From the NCBI GenBank assembly GCA_022822265.1, contig JAJECA010000051.1, positions 1 through 57,723 on the forward strand: a stretch of DNA of 57,723 bases, in the 5' to 3' direction. A program made the translations under genes and the position numbers. The notes beneath the pieces are model-generated. The model ran no database searches. It worked only from the letters and a program-made list of their open reading frames with translations, and had not been told where the DNA came from. Below, in pieces: positions 25,728 to 36,459 of this stretch (the stretch's first letter is position 1; every line of letters starts with the position of its first letter). The stretch is from Acidimicrobiia bacterium (lineage in GTDB: Bacteria; Actinomycetota; Acidimicrobiia; Acidimicrobiales; Bin134).

Positions 25728-26942
25728 TCAGCCCACTCCCGCAGGCACCTTGGGCACATAGGTCGACGGGTCGTATTCGTAGGTGGTGGCCTCGATGAAC
25801 TCGTCGGGCAGGTAGCCCTCGGGGAACCGGTACAGGTCGAGGGAGTTGTCCCACAGGATCTTGCGCTTTGACTCATCTGAGATCTTGGGCAGGTCCAAGA
25901 ACGCCTGCACCGCCTCCGGGTACTTTGAGTCGGGGTGGGGGTAATCGCTCTCCCACACGATCTTGTCGTCACCCAACTCTTCGATCACGTGATACACGAG
26001 GTACTCGTCGGGCTCCACCGAGATGAAGCAGTTGTCCCGGAAGTACTCCTGGGGCGACTTGGTGAGCCCCGGCTTCTCATAGTCTCCCGACAGCTCGATG
26101 TGCTCCTCCATGCGCCACAGCCACCACGGCAGCCAAGCGCAGTTGGCCTCCATGTAGGCCACCCGCAGCCGGGGGAACCGCTCGAAGACCCCGTTGCAGA
26201 TCATCGACAGCATGGCCATCTGGGCCTCGTGGGGATGGCAAACGGTGTGCCACTCGGTGAAGGTCTCAAACCGGTCGGCACCGGCCGAAGAGCCGTTGTG
26301 GCCCATGAAGTCGTGGGTGGCGAAGGCGCAGTCCAGGTCTTGGAGCAGCTCGTACATGGGGTCGTAGTAGGGGTCGCCCAGCATCCGCCGGTTGAACATG
26401 TTGGGCCGGGCGAAGAAGCACCGAATGCCCAGATGGTCGTATGCGTACTGGATCTCCTCCACCGCGCGGTGCACGTCGTTCATCACCACCGGCCCCGAGG
26501 TGATTACCCGTCCGCCGGAGGTCTCCCGCATCTCCTGGCCCCAGCGGTTGTAGGCCCGGCACATGGCAGCCTGGAGCTCAGGGTCCATGCCGTCGGACCA
26601 CAGGTCGTAGCCCGGGCCGTAGATCACCATGAAGTCCATGCCGTCGAGCGGCATGGCCTGGGCCACCGCGTCGCCGGGGAAGCCGTTGTCCACCACGGCC
26701 TGGCCGTACTTCTCCCGCATGTTGTCGTAGGTCCAGTTCACGGCCTCCATGAAGTCGCCGTAAATGGTGACCCGACTCTGGGTGTAGCGCCCGTCCACCG
26801 TGGCAGGACGGAACGTCTCCCGGCCAGGGACTTCCTTCCAGCCCACCCGGTGCTGGAACTTCTGGTCCAAGAACCGCTCCCACAGGTTCTTGGGCTCCAC
26901 CACGTGCCCGTCGGCATCAAAGACCTTGTACCCATGCCTCAT
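25728..26942 (-). CDS. Amidohydrolase-2 family protein
   Basis: 404-residue TIM-barrel metal-dependent hydrolase or decarboxylase. Active-site segments are FDADGHVVEPKNLWERF at the N-terminus, FATHDFMGHNGSS, VAYMEANCAWLPWW and WESDYPHPDSKYP near the C-terminus. ATG 26942 is chosen because GAGGGGA lies 7 nt upstream; the open frame continues to 27092 without support. It is followed at 3 nt by a cupin gene and is divergent from an MFS transporter gene 129 nt away. Proteins of this type are abundant in actinobacteria that break down steroids and aromatics, but no specific step can be assigned here. Confidence 0.8.
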   Translation of the reverse strand: MRHGYKVFDADGHVVEPKNLWERFLDQKFQHRVGWKEVPGRETFRPATVDGRYTQSRVTIYGDFMEAVNWTYDNMREKYGQAVVDNGFPGDAVAQAMPLDGMDFMVIYGPGYDLWSDGMDPELQAAMCRAYNRWGQEMRETSGGRVITSGPVVMNDVHRAVEEIQYAYDHLGIRCFFARPNMFNRRMLGDPYYDPMYELLQDLDCAFATHDFMGHNGSSAGADRFETFTEWHTVCHPHEAQMAMLSMICNGVFERFPRLRVAYMEANCAWLPWWLWRMEEHIELSGDYEKPGLTKSPQEYFRDNCFISVEPDEYLVYHVIEELGDDKIVWESDYPHPDSKYPEAVQAFLDLPKISDESKRKILWDNSLDLYRFPEGYLPDEFIEATTYEYDPSTYVPKVPAGVG

Positions 26943-27071
26943 GTCCGGCTCCCCTCGGTTGGTGCTGCTTGTGCGTTGGACCGCCCACAGTATTTCAACT
27001 GCACAGGGGGCGGTAGCAGCCGGGGTGCCAATCCCTCCGTAGGTGCCAAGACCTACTATTGCCTGTTCGCT

Positions 27072-28259
27072 ATGTTCACCGCATCGGACCAACGGGCGCT
27101 GCGAGCAGTCGCCGTCCAGTTCTTCGTCAACGGGGCGCTGTTCGCATCGTTCATCCCCCGGCTTCCCGAGATCCGGGACCGCGTGGACATAAGCGTGGCC
27201 GAGGTCGGCTTGCTCTTGTCCATCGCCGGGATCAGCGGCCTAGTGGGAAGTGCGGTGGTCGGACCGGCCGTCGGCAGATTTGGAACCCGGAGGGTGATGC
27301 TGGCCGCCGGCACGCTCACCGCCCTGTCGCTCCCGGTCATCGGCATCGCTCGCACCCCGCTGGTGCTCCTGGTCGGCTTGATCGCCCTGCAAACCTTCGA
27401 CGTGTTGATGGACGTGGCCATGAACATGCAGGGGTCGTGGCTGAGCGCTCGGCGACACACCCCGGTAATGACCCGCCTGCACGGCCTGTGGAGCCTCGGG
27501 ACCGTGATCGGTGGCGTTTCCGCGTCTCGAATCGCAGCGGCGGGCATCTCGGTTTCCGCCCACTTAGCATGCGCCGCGGCGATCCTCCTCATGGCCCTCG
27601 GTCTCGCCAGCCGGGGCCTGCTCCGCGTCGACGAGCACCCCGACGGCGACGCTTCCGGCGCGATGGAAGAGAACAGGGCCGCAAAGCGGCGGATCTCGCC
27701 CGCGCTGGCGGCATTTCTGCTGGTCGGATTCTTCTCCATTGCCCTTGAGTCCACCGCGATCGACTGGGCTGCGTTCCGGCTAACCGACGACTTCGCGGCC
27801 ACCACCGGCGTGGCCGCCCTGGGCTATGTAGCCGTGGCCGCAGGGATGACCGGGGGCCGCTTCTCAGGCGACTTCATTGCTGCTCGACTGGGGGAAACCC
27901 AACTCCTCAGCATGTCGATCGCCCTCACCGGCGTCGGGCTGGCTGCCGCCACCCTGTCTCCCGACCAAAACCTCACCCTCGTCGGATACGCCATTGCCGG
28001 CCTAGGGGTGGCCAATCTGAGTCCGATCCTCTACGACGCCGCAGCCCAGCATCCCGGGCGGCCAGGTGTCGGCCTCGGTGCGCTCACCGGCGGCCTCCGC
28101 ACTGCCAACCTCACCGTCCCCCTGTTGGTCGGCACGCTGGCCGCCACCCGACTCTCGGTGGGCAGTGCAATCGCCATCGTCACCCTCCCCAGCGTCATCG
28201 GATTCCTGGCCATGTCGGCGGTGATCTCGAGCCTTCGCAGCAAGGCGCTCGGCGCCTAG
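27072..28259 (+). CDS. MFS transporter
   Basis: 395-residue membrane protein with about 12 hydrophobic segments and the MFS loop 2-3 motif GRFGTRRVML. NGALFASFIPRLPEIRDRV near the start, and the overall layout, resemble the YbjJ/Fsr-like subgroup whose members export sugars or drugs. ATG 27072 is used; the same frame is open from 25935, but that is only the antisense shadow of the amidohydrolase gene. The gene is divergent from the amidohydrolase-cupin pair and overlaps the convergent J-domain gene by 4 nt. A transport role in the neighbouring catabolic pathway is possible. Confidence 0.78.
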   Translation: MFTASDQRALRAVAVQFFVNGALFASFIPRLPEIRDRVDISVAEVGLLLSIAGISGLVGSAVVGPAVGRFGTRRVMLAAGTLTALSLPVIGIARTPLVLLVGLIALQTFDVLMDVAMNMQGSWLSARRHTPVMTRLHGLWSLGTVIGGVSASRIAAAGISVSAHLACAAAILLMALGLASRGLLRVDEHPDGDASGAMEENRAAKRRISPALAAFLLVGFFSIALESTAIDWAAFRLTDDFAATTGVAALGYVAVAAGMTGGRFSGDFIAARLGETQLLSMSIALTGVGLAAATLSPDQNLTLVGYAIAGLGVANLSPILYDAAAQHPGRPGVGLGALTGGLRTANLTVPLLVGTLAATRLSVGSAIAIVTLPSVIGFLAMSAVISSLRSKALGA

Positions 28260-28903
28260 CCAGACGGGGTCAGGTAGCAGACGGCTTCCTGGGCGGAGCG
28301 CACCCAGTGGAGTTCAGTATTGGGGGGGCAGGGGGCGCCCAATGGAACCCACTCCACGAGCTTTCCGTCGTGGGGGTGGTCACAGGGCACGGTGATGAGG
28401 GTGGTGGTACCGATGAGGAAGCAGTCACCGGACTCGGGGCGGGACTCGGAGACCGGCGCAGACGCCGTGGGCGGGCTGGTCGGATCGGAGTCGTCGATGG
28501 CCGACGTGGCCAGGAAAATCACCACAACCGCCACCGCAGCCAAGACGACCGCCGCCAGGCTCATCCATCGCCAACGGATGCCGACCATCTCGAGTGGAGG
28601 TGTGGATGATCTGGGCGGGGCAGCCGTCGGACGGGGGCTGGTGGAGGGCGGACGCGTGCCTGCTGGACGGGGGCTGCTGGGAGGACGAGGATCGCTCCTG
28701 GCCAGACCTCGGTCGTAGGCCGCGCGCGACTGGATATCACCGAGAACCTCCCATGCCTCGTTGACCGCCCGCATCCTCTCGGCGTCGCCCGTCGGGCGGT
28801 CGGGGTGCCAACGGCGGGCCTGGCGCAGGTAGGCCCGCCGGATGGCGTCGGGCTTGGCGTCAGGGGATACACCCAGAAGGTCGTAGTGCGACCGCTCCGG
28901 CAT
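28256..28903 (-). CDS. Membrane-anchored J-domain protein
   Basis: 215 residues. Residues 4-65 are a J-domain with an intact HPD motif (YLRQARRWHPDRP), so it should stimulate a DnaK-type ATPase. A proline-rich, basic linker follows, then one membrane helix (about residues 113-132, LAAVVLAAVAVVVIFLATS). The outside domain of about 80 residues has four cysteines in GDCFL, VPCDHPHDG, GAPCPP and EAVCYL, like the septum-formation-type domains of actinobacterial membrane proteins. It would put Hsp70 recruitment on the cytoplasmic face and a disulfide-bonded domain outside. The SDR gene upstream ends 10 nt before it. Confidence 0.75.
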   Translation of the reverse strand: MPERSHYDLLGVSPDAKPDAIRRAYLRQARRWHPDRPTGDAERMRAVNEAWEVLGDIQSRAAYDRGLARSDPRPPSSPRPAGTRPPSTSPRPTAAPPRSSTPPLEMVGIRWRWMSLAAVVLAAVAVVVIFLATSAIDDSDPTSPPTASAPVSESRPESGDCFLIGTTTLITVPCDHPHDGKLVEWVPLGAPCPPNTELHWVRSAQEAVCYLTPSG

Positions 28904-28913
28904 GACCCCTCAG

Positions 28914-29723
28914 TCAATCATCCAATTCACTGAGGGAGGAGTAGGGGAACTTGGCACCCACGCCGCCGTCCACCAGCAGGGTGCGACCGCTCACATAGCT
29001 GGCCAGTGGCGACGACAAGAACAGGGCGGCCCCGGCAATGTCGGAGGGCAGTCCCATACGGCCGATCGGCGCATTGCCGCTGGAGTGGGCGCGCTGGGCG
29101 TCGCTCAGCATGTCCATGATCCGGGGGGTGGCGATGGCCCCGGGCGCCACCGCATTGGCCCGAACCCCGTGGGGGCCCATCTCAACCGCCATCGACTTCA
29201 CCCAGGCCATGAGCCCGGCCTTGGCCGCCCCGTAGGCGGCGTGGTTGGGGGCGCCGTCCATCCCCGAGGCCGAGGCGATGAACACCATCGACCCCTCTCC
29301 GTTGGCCACCATGTGGCTGCCGAACACCTGGCCCAGCAGATAGGCGTGGCGCAGGTTGATGGCCATCTGCCGGTCCCACATTCCGTCGTCCATGTCCACG
29401 ATGAAGCCCCACTCGGCCATGCCGATGATGTCCACCAACCCGTACACCTGGCCCAAGGCGGCCACCGAGTGGTCCAGCAGTCGCTCCACGTCGGCCCGAT
29501 CGGTGGCATCACCCGACCACGGTGTGCCGCCCACCTCCTCGGCAATTTCCGCAGCCCGGTCACCGTCGATGTCCACGCACACCACCCGGGCGCCGCACTG
29601 CACCAGCGCATGGCTGGTCTGGCGGCCCATCCCCTGCCCCGCGCCGACCACTACGAAGCCCCGGCCATCGAGGCGCAGCAAATCGGGATACTGGGGGACC
29701 GGGGAGTTGTCAGCACTGGTCAT
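28914..29723 (-). CDS. SDR-family oxidoreductase
   Basis: 269-residue short-chain dehydrogenase. The cofactor motif is VGAGQGMG, with Val in place of the usual Thr; Asp in VVCVDIDGDRA suggests NAD(H). The catalytic set is Ser in FIASASGMDG and YGAAK. The typical NNAG is replaced by VDIIGMAEWG, a more divergent active-site wall. It reads into the J-domain gene 10 nt downstream. Substrate not assignable; other SDR genes in the window suggest a pathway rich in alcohol and ketone steps. Confidence 0.8.
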   Translation of the reverse strand: MTSADNSPVPQYPDLLRLDGRGFVVVGAGQGMGRQTSHALVQCGARVVCVDIDGDRAAEIAEEVGGTPWSGDATDRADVERLLDHSVAALGQVYGLVDIIGMAEWGFIVDMDDGMWDRQMAINLRHAYLLGQVFGSHMVANGEGSMVFIASASGMDGAPNHAAYGAAKAGLMAWVKSMAVEMGPHGVRANAVAPGAIATPRIMDMLSDAQRAHSSGNAPIGRMGLPSDIAGAALFLSSPLASYVSGRTLLVDGGVGAKFPYSSLSELDD

Positions 29724-29774
29724 GCTCCGACGCTACCGCCCTAGGCGACAGGGCCTGTTATCGGCTCGGGCCTG

Positions 29775-31489
<1,715 letters not shown>

Positions 31490-31515
31490 TTACTAGGGAT
31501 AACGCCAAATTACAA

Positions 31516-32832
31516 TCAAGAAATTTCAGCCGTGCGAATTTGGTCTCCGACGGCATTGGCCAACGCTCGGAGCTCTGATTCGGCATCCAAACCGGCCGCC
31601 TGGGCAGCCAAGACGGCATCATAGAGCCGCCCGGCTACCGTGGCGGTGTCCACCTCGGGCTCCACCCCCACCGAGCGGGCCTTGTGGATCACCTTGTCGG
31701 CGAACAGCAGTGCGGGCAGACCGGGAGGGATGCCGTCCATGACCGAGTCCCTTCCCTTTTGATCCCGCTTGATGGCCTCCCAGTTGACCAACACCTCATC
31801 GGCGCTGTCTGGGTCGGCCCGGTCTGAATCTGTCGGGCCGAACACATGGGGATGGCGGGACTTGAGCTTGTCGTGGATGCCCTGGGCCACATCGGCCAAC
31901 GTGAACTGACCGGCTTCGGCAGCCAGAACCGAGTGGAACACAATCTGGTAGAGGAGGTCGCCCAGCTCCTCCTCAAGCTCCTCGTAGCCCGACAGGCTGT
32001 CGGGATCCACCGCGTCGAGGGCCTCCAGCACCTCGTAGGTCTCCTCCAGCAGATGGCCTCGCAACGACTGGTGGGTCTGCTCCTTGTCCCAGGGGCAGCG
32101 GTGGCGCAGCTCGACAGCCAGATCGGCGAACCGGGCCACCTCCCGGGCGATGGGTGCGCCCAGCTCGGGCACGTACAGCGATGTGAGATGGTCGGGCTCG
32201 ACGGCGTGGTCCAACTCGGCCCAGGCCACCTCGAACACCTGCTCGTCGGGCAGGCCCAGGCGCTGCAACACGGTTACCGGTTGCCCAGCCTCGCCCGCGG
32301 ACGAGCGATCGAGTGACTCCAGGGCGGCCAGCTTGATGTCGCTGAGCACATGAGCCGAGTCGCACTGGGCCACCAACAGCGGCCCCCGCTCTCCGGCGGC
32401 GTCCACCGCGAACCGGCGTCCGTCCACCAGCCGCACCCCGCTGGCCAGGGGATCGACACCGATCCGGTCCCACACCAGATCGGCGAACGACAAGCCGGCC
32501 AGCACCTCCAACTCCACTCCGGTCACGGATCGCAGCAGCTCCACCGTGCGCTCGGCCACCAGCGGGGATCCGGGCACGGCATATAACACGTCGCCCTCGG
32601 CGCCCTCGGCCTCGGCCGCCAAGCGGTCCACGATGGCCTCGTACACCTCCTCGAAGGAGGAGGCCTGCTCATAGACATCGTCGAACGATTGCGCCGGCTC
32701 CACTGCCGACGCGGCGGGGTGGCGGCTGGTGCGAACAAAGCGGCGGCTGGTTTGGCTTATGGCCCCGAGCACCTCGCCGGTGATCAGCTCAACACCGGCC
32801 GGTCCGAGCCCGGCAGCAATCACCTTGGCCAT
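31516..32832 (-). CDS. mazG: Nucleoside triphosphate pyrophosphohydrolase MazG with N-terminal methylase-like domain
   Basis: 438 residues. The N-terminal half (to about residue 220) is a degenerate tetrapyrrole-methylase-like domain (GLGPAGVELITG, LYAVPGSPLVAERTV). The MazG domain follows, with LRHRCPWDKEQTHQSL, the acidic metal-binding helices EETYEVLEALD and ELGDLLYQIVFHS, and FADKVIHKARSVG. MazG hydrolyses aberrant or excess NTPs to NMPs. The fused form is similar to YabN of Bacillus. ATG 32832 has GGAGG 5 nt upstream. It follows mfd by 47 nt, the usual actinobacterial order mfd-mazG-eno. Confidence 0.92.
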   Translation of the reverse strand: MAKVIAAGLGPAGVELITGEVLGAISQTSRRFVRTSRHPAASAVEPAQSFDDVYEQASSFEEVYEAIVDRLAAEAEGAEGDVLYAVPGSPLVAERTVELLRSVTGVELEVLAGLSFADLVWDRIGVDPLASGVRLVDGRRFAVDAAGERGPLLVAQCDSAHVLSDIKLAALESLDRSSAGEAGQPVTVLQRLGLPDEQVFEVAWAELDHAVEPDHLTSLYVPELGAPIAREVARFADLAVELRHRCPWDKEQTHQSLRGHLLEETYEVLEALDAVDPDSLSGYEELEEELGDLLYQIVFHSVLAAEAGQFTLADVAQGIHDKLKSRHPHVFGPTDSDRADPDSADEVLVNWEAIKRDQKGRDSVMDGIPPGLPALLFADKVIHKARSVGVEPEVDTATVAGRLYDAVLAAQAAGLDAESELRALANAVGDQIRTAEIS

Positions 32833-32879
32833 ACAGGCCTCCCCATCACTCCACCTTCTCTAGCACGCCGCCTGACCGA

Positions 32880-35800
32880 TCACGATGCCGCCGCTTGGGC
32901 GGGCTCGTCATCGGGAACCAGGTCGCTCAGGGTGGCGATGACTGTCTCCACCGCGACGGCCGCTGATTCAATCGGGAGCACGAGCAGGCCGGCGGCCTCG
33001 TGGTAGGTGGCCTGCGGGTATAGGCGCTCCAATCGAACCCGGCGACTGGGCCGGAGCGTCACCGGGCTGAGCCGGGCCACCCACTTCGGGCCGCCGAAGC
33101 CGGGGCCCTTTACCACCGCCACATCACGAACCCCGGTGCGCAGGCACTCGCACCGCAGCCGGGCCACCCCCAGCAGCGTCTGGGCCACATCGGGGATCGG
33201 CCCATAGCGGTCGATCCATTCGGCGGCCACGTCGTCAACTTGGTCGGGATTCTGGCACCCGGCCACCCGTCGATAGGCCTCCAACCGCAGCTCCTCTTTG
33301 GGCATGTAATCGGCCGGAATGCTGGCGGCCTGGGGCACATCGATGCTTATCTCGACCGGCTCGGGCGGGGTCTCGCCCTTCAGCTCGGCCACCGCTTCAG
33401 TCACGAGCTGGCAGTAAAGGTCGTAGCCCACCGCGGCGATGTGACCCGACTGACCGGTTCCCAGCATGTTGCCCGCACCCCGGATCTCCAAATCCCGCAT
33501 GGCGATCTTGAACCCTGATCCCAGCTCGGTGGCCTCACCGATCGTCTTCAGCCGCTCGTAGGCCTCCTCGGTGATCACCCGGCCCTCGGGGGTGAACAGA
33601 TAGGCGTAGGCCCGGGCGCCGGCTCGGCCCACCCGGCCCCGGAGCTGGTGGAGCTGGCCCAGTCCCAGAAGGTCGGCCCGGTCCACCACCAGGGTGTTCA
33701 CGGTGGGCATGTCGATTCCCGACTCGATGATGGTGGTGCACACCAGCACGTCGTAGGCCCGCTCCCAAAAGTCGATCACCACCTGCTCCAGCGTTCCCTC
33801 GTCCATCTGACCGTGGGCCACCGCGATGCGGGCCTCGGGCACCATCTCCCGAAGATCGGCGGCCACGTGGTCGATGCTGGCCACCCGGTTGTGGACGAAG
33901 AACACCTGGCCGTCTCGCAGCAGCTCCCGACGGATGGCCTCGGCCACCGGGCGCTCGTCGAAGGCACCCACGTAGGTCAAGATGGGCTGGCGGTCGGCGG
34001 GCGGCGTGTGCAAAAGCGTGAGGTCGCGGATGCCGGTGAGGCTCATCTCCAAGGTCCGGGGTATGGGCGTGGCGGTAAGGGTGATCACGTCCACATCGGC
34101 CTTGATCGACTTGATGGACTCTTTGTGGGTGACCCCGAAGCGCTGCTCCTCGTCCACCACCAACAGCCCCAAGTCCCGGAAGGCGATGTCGTCGGACAGC
34201 AGGCGGTGCGTGCCGATCACCACGTCGACCGATCCGTCGGCCAGGCCGCTCACCACCTTGCGGGCCTGGCCGGGGGACAAAAACCGGCTCAGCACCTCAA
34301 CTCGGATGGGATAGCCGGCGAACCGATCGCCGAAAGTCTGGTAGTGCTGTTGGGCCAACAGCGTGGTGGGCACCAGCACCGCAGCCTGCGCCCCGTCTTG
34401 GACGGCCTTGAACACGGCCCGTATGGCCACCTCGGTCTTGCCGAAGCCCACATCGCCGCAGATGAGGCGATCCATGGGCAGGGTCTGCTCCATGTCGGCC
34501 TTTACCTCCACAATGGCCTTGTGCTGATCGGGGGTGAGCTGGTAGCCGAAGGCCGACTCCATCTCCGTCTGCCACGGGGTGTCCGGGGAGAACGCCCGGC
34601 CGGGGGTGGTGATCCGGCGCTGGTACAGCACCACCAGCTCCTTGGCGATCTCGCTGACCGCCGAGCGCACCCCGCTCTTGGTCCGCTGCCAGTCGGCACC
34701 CCCCATCTTGCTCAGGGTGGGCGACTCACCCCCCGAGTAGCGGCGCACGGCGTCCACCTGGTCGGTGGGCACATAGAGCTTGTCGCCGCCCCGGTACTCC
34801 ACGAGCAGGTAATCGCGGCTCACCCCGCCGATGGAGCGGTTCACCATGCCGGCATAGCGGCCCACGCCGTGGTGGCGATGGACCACGTAGTCGCCGGCGG
34901 CCAGGTCGTCCAGCTCTTGGGCTGACGATTGACGGGGACGGCTGCGCCGGTGGGCCCGGCGGCGGCCGGTGAGCTCGGCCTCGCCCAGCACGGCCAGACG
35001 GGCATCAGGCAGTACAAACCCCCGTTGAATGGGGGCCACCACCACGCTTCCCGAGAGGTCGGAGGAGCCCCCGAGGCCGGCTTCGCCGCCGGTGTTAGCC
35101 GGGAGGTCCGCACCGTGCTCTCGCAAGAGCGCGGCCGACCGGGTGGCCGATCCGGCACCGTCGGCGGCCACCCGCACCGTGTACCCCTCGGCCAGCAGCC
35201 GAGACACCTGCTCCACAGGAGCCGACGGATCACCGATGGCCGACGCCCACCCTCCCACCGCCACCACCGGAGTGGACGGGGAGGCCGGCACCGCGGTCAT
35301 GGTCCACACCGGCGACTCGCAAGCGCTCAGCAGCCGGTCGTAGTCCACGTGCAGGCGGGGGAACTCCTCCCCGGCCGCCCCCCAGGTCTGAGCCAGCGCA
35401 CCCGCCAAGTCGGCTTCCTCGGCGGCGATGTCGGCGGCGCGATCCCGCAACCGCCCCGGCTCCAGCAGCACAACCAGGGCGTCGGCGCCGAGGCGGTCGG
35501 TCATGAGCTCGTCTGAGTCGATGAGCCAGGGCAGCCACGATTCCATTCCGTCGAAGAACTGGCCCTCGGCCAACCGCTCCCACTGCTCCCGGCCCCAGGG
35601 TCGCGAGGCCACCAGCTTCTGCGCCGCGGCCCGCACCGCCGCCACCGGCCTCACCTCTCGAGCGGGATATATCACCGCCTGGTCAATCGGGTCGGTGGCC
35701 CGCTGGTCGGCCACGGAGAACTCGGTCAGCCGGTCCACCTCGTCGCCCCACAGGTCGATGCGCACCGGACTGTCGGCGGTAGACGGGAACACATCGACAA

Positions 35801-36359
35801 TCGAGCCCCGCACTGCGAACACACCCCGGTGCTCCACCTGCACGTCGCGCCGATAGCCCCGATCCGCCAACTCGGCAACCAGCGCCTCCTGGTCGACTCG
35901 GTCGCCCGAGACCACTGTCACCGGCTCGGAGTCGTCAGAGTCGAACACCAGGCGCTGGAGCAGCGCCCGAATCGGGGCTACCACCACCGGCGGGCACCTT
36001 TCCGGCTCGTGGAGCTGCCAAATGGCCTCACATCGCCGCCCCATTGTCTCCACACCGGGGCTGATCCGCTCGAACGGCAGCGTTTCCCACGCCGGGAACA
36101 AGGCGGCGCCCCCATCGAGCATCGCGGCCAGATCGCCGGCCAGGCGCTCGGCGTCAGCGGTGGTGGGCACGGCCACCACCACCGGGCGGCGGCCGTTCAA
36201 CTCGGCAATGGCGGCCAACACCGCAGCCTGGCCCGACTCGGCCACCGCCAAATTGGCATTGCGCTGTCCGAGCACCTCGACCACTGTCGGGTCCGAGGCC
36301 AAGAGCCGACCGAGGCCGGCCAGACCCGGCCCAGCCGCAGCAACCACCGGGGCAGCCAT
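32880..36359 (-). CDS. mfd: Transcription-repair coupling factor
   Basis: 1159-residue ATP-dependent translocase that removes RNA polymerase stalled at lesions and recruits UvrA. Domains in order are a UvrB-like region (about 50-330), the RNA-polymerase-interacting domain (DYVVHRHHGVGRYAGM, about 490), the RecG-like translocase with Walker A GDVGFGKTEVA (about 635), motif II DEEQRFGV (about 736), TATPIPRTLEM and LRGRVGRAG, and the C-terminal TRCF domain. It starts at ATG 36359 directly after a tandem repeat array that supplies its weak AGG ribosome binding site. Length is normal for the family. Confidence 0.96.
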   Translation of the reverse strand: MAAPVVAAAGPGLAGLGRLLASDPTVVEVLGQRNANLAVAESGQAAVLAAIAELNGRRPVVVAVPTTADAERLAGDLAAMLDGGAALFPAWETLPFERISPGVETMGRRCEAIWQLHEPERCPPVVVAPIRALLQRLVFDSDDSEPVTVVSGDRVDQEALVAELADRGYRRDVQVEHRGVFAVRGSIVDVFPSTADSPVRIDLWGDEVDRLTEFSVADQRATDPIDQAVIYPAREVRPVAAVRAAAQKLVASRPWGREQWERLAEGQFFDGMESWLPWLIDSDELMTDRLGADALVVLLEPGRLRDRAADIAAEEADLAGALAQTWGAAGEEFPRLHVDYDRLLSACESPVWTMTAVPASPSTPVVAVGGWASAIGDPSAPVEQVSRLLAEGYTVRVAADGAGSATRSAALLREHGADLPANTGGEAGLGGSSDLSGSVVVAPIQRGFVLPDARLAVLGEAELTGRRRAHRRSRPRQSSAQELDDLAAGDYVVHRHHGVGRYAGMVNRSIGGVSRDYLLVEYRGGDKLYVPTDQVDAVRRYSGGESPTLSKMGGADWQRTKSGVRSAVSEIAKELVVLYQRRITTPGRAFSPDTPWQTEMESAFGYQLTPDQHKAIVEVKADMEQTLPMDRLICGDVGFGKTEVAIRAVFKAVQDGAQAAVLVPTTLLAQQHYQTFGDRFAGYPIRVEVLSRFLSPGQARKVVSGLADGSVDVVIGTHRLLSDDIAFRDLGLLVVDEEQRFGVTHKESIKSIKADVDVITLTATPIPRTLEMSLTGIRDLTLLHTPPADRQPILTYVGAFDERPVAEAIRRELLRDGQVFFVHNRVASIDHVAADLREMVPEARIAVAHGQMDEGTLEQVVIDFWERAYDVLVCTTIIESGIDMPTVNTLVVDRADLLGLGQLHQLRGRVGRAGARAYAYLFTPEGRVITEEAYERLKTIGEATELGSGFKIAMRDLEIRGAGNMLGTGQSGHIAAVGYDLYCQLVTEAVAELKGETPPEPVEISIDVPQAASIPADYMPKEELRLEAYRRVAGCQNPDQVDDVAAEWIDRYGPIPDVAQTLLGVARLRCECLRTGVRDVAVVKGPGFGGPKWVARLSPVTLRPSRRVRLERLYPQATYHEAAGLLVLPIESAAVAVETVIATLSDLVPDDEPAQAAAS

Positions 36360-36360
36360 C

Positions 36361-36459
36361 AGTTGAACCTGTCCATCATCGGTGAAACCTGCTCACAGTC
36401 AGTTGAACCTGTTCATCATCGGTGAAACCTGCTCACGGTCAGTTGAACCTGTTCATGAC
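36361..36459 (-). repeat. Tandem 40-bp (20-bp half-unit) repeats between pth and mfd
   Basis: Two full 40-bp units (36361-36400, 36401-36440) differ at two positions, and a third partial copy from 36441 lies inside the pth 3' end. Each unit is two related 20-bp halves (13 of 20 identical), so a core like ACCTGYTCA recurs five times every 20 bp. Halves carry hyphenated palindromes (GAAC-N2-GTTC; GTGA-N7-TCAC). On the coding strand each full unit repeats the last codons and stop of pth. Confidence 0.9.

Noticed and set aside
25935..27071. N-terminal extension of the MFS gene to 25935
   Set aside because: The extra residues are antisense to the amidohydrolase gene at 25728-26942, and the MFS fold begins at ATG 27072.
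36361..36459. CRISPR array
   Set aside because: The units are directly adjacent with no unique spacers, there are no cas genes, and part of the array is the pth coding end.
36361..36459. LexA (SOS) box in front of mfd
   Set aside because: Actinobacterial SOS boxes have GAAC and GTTC separated by four bases; here the gap is two.
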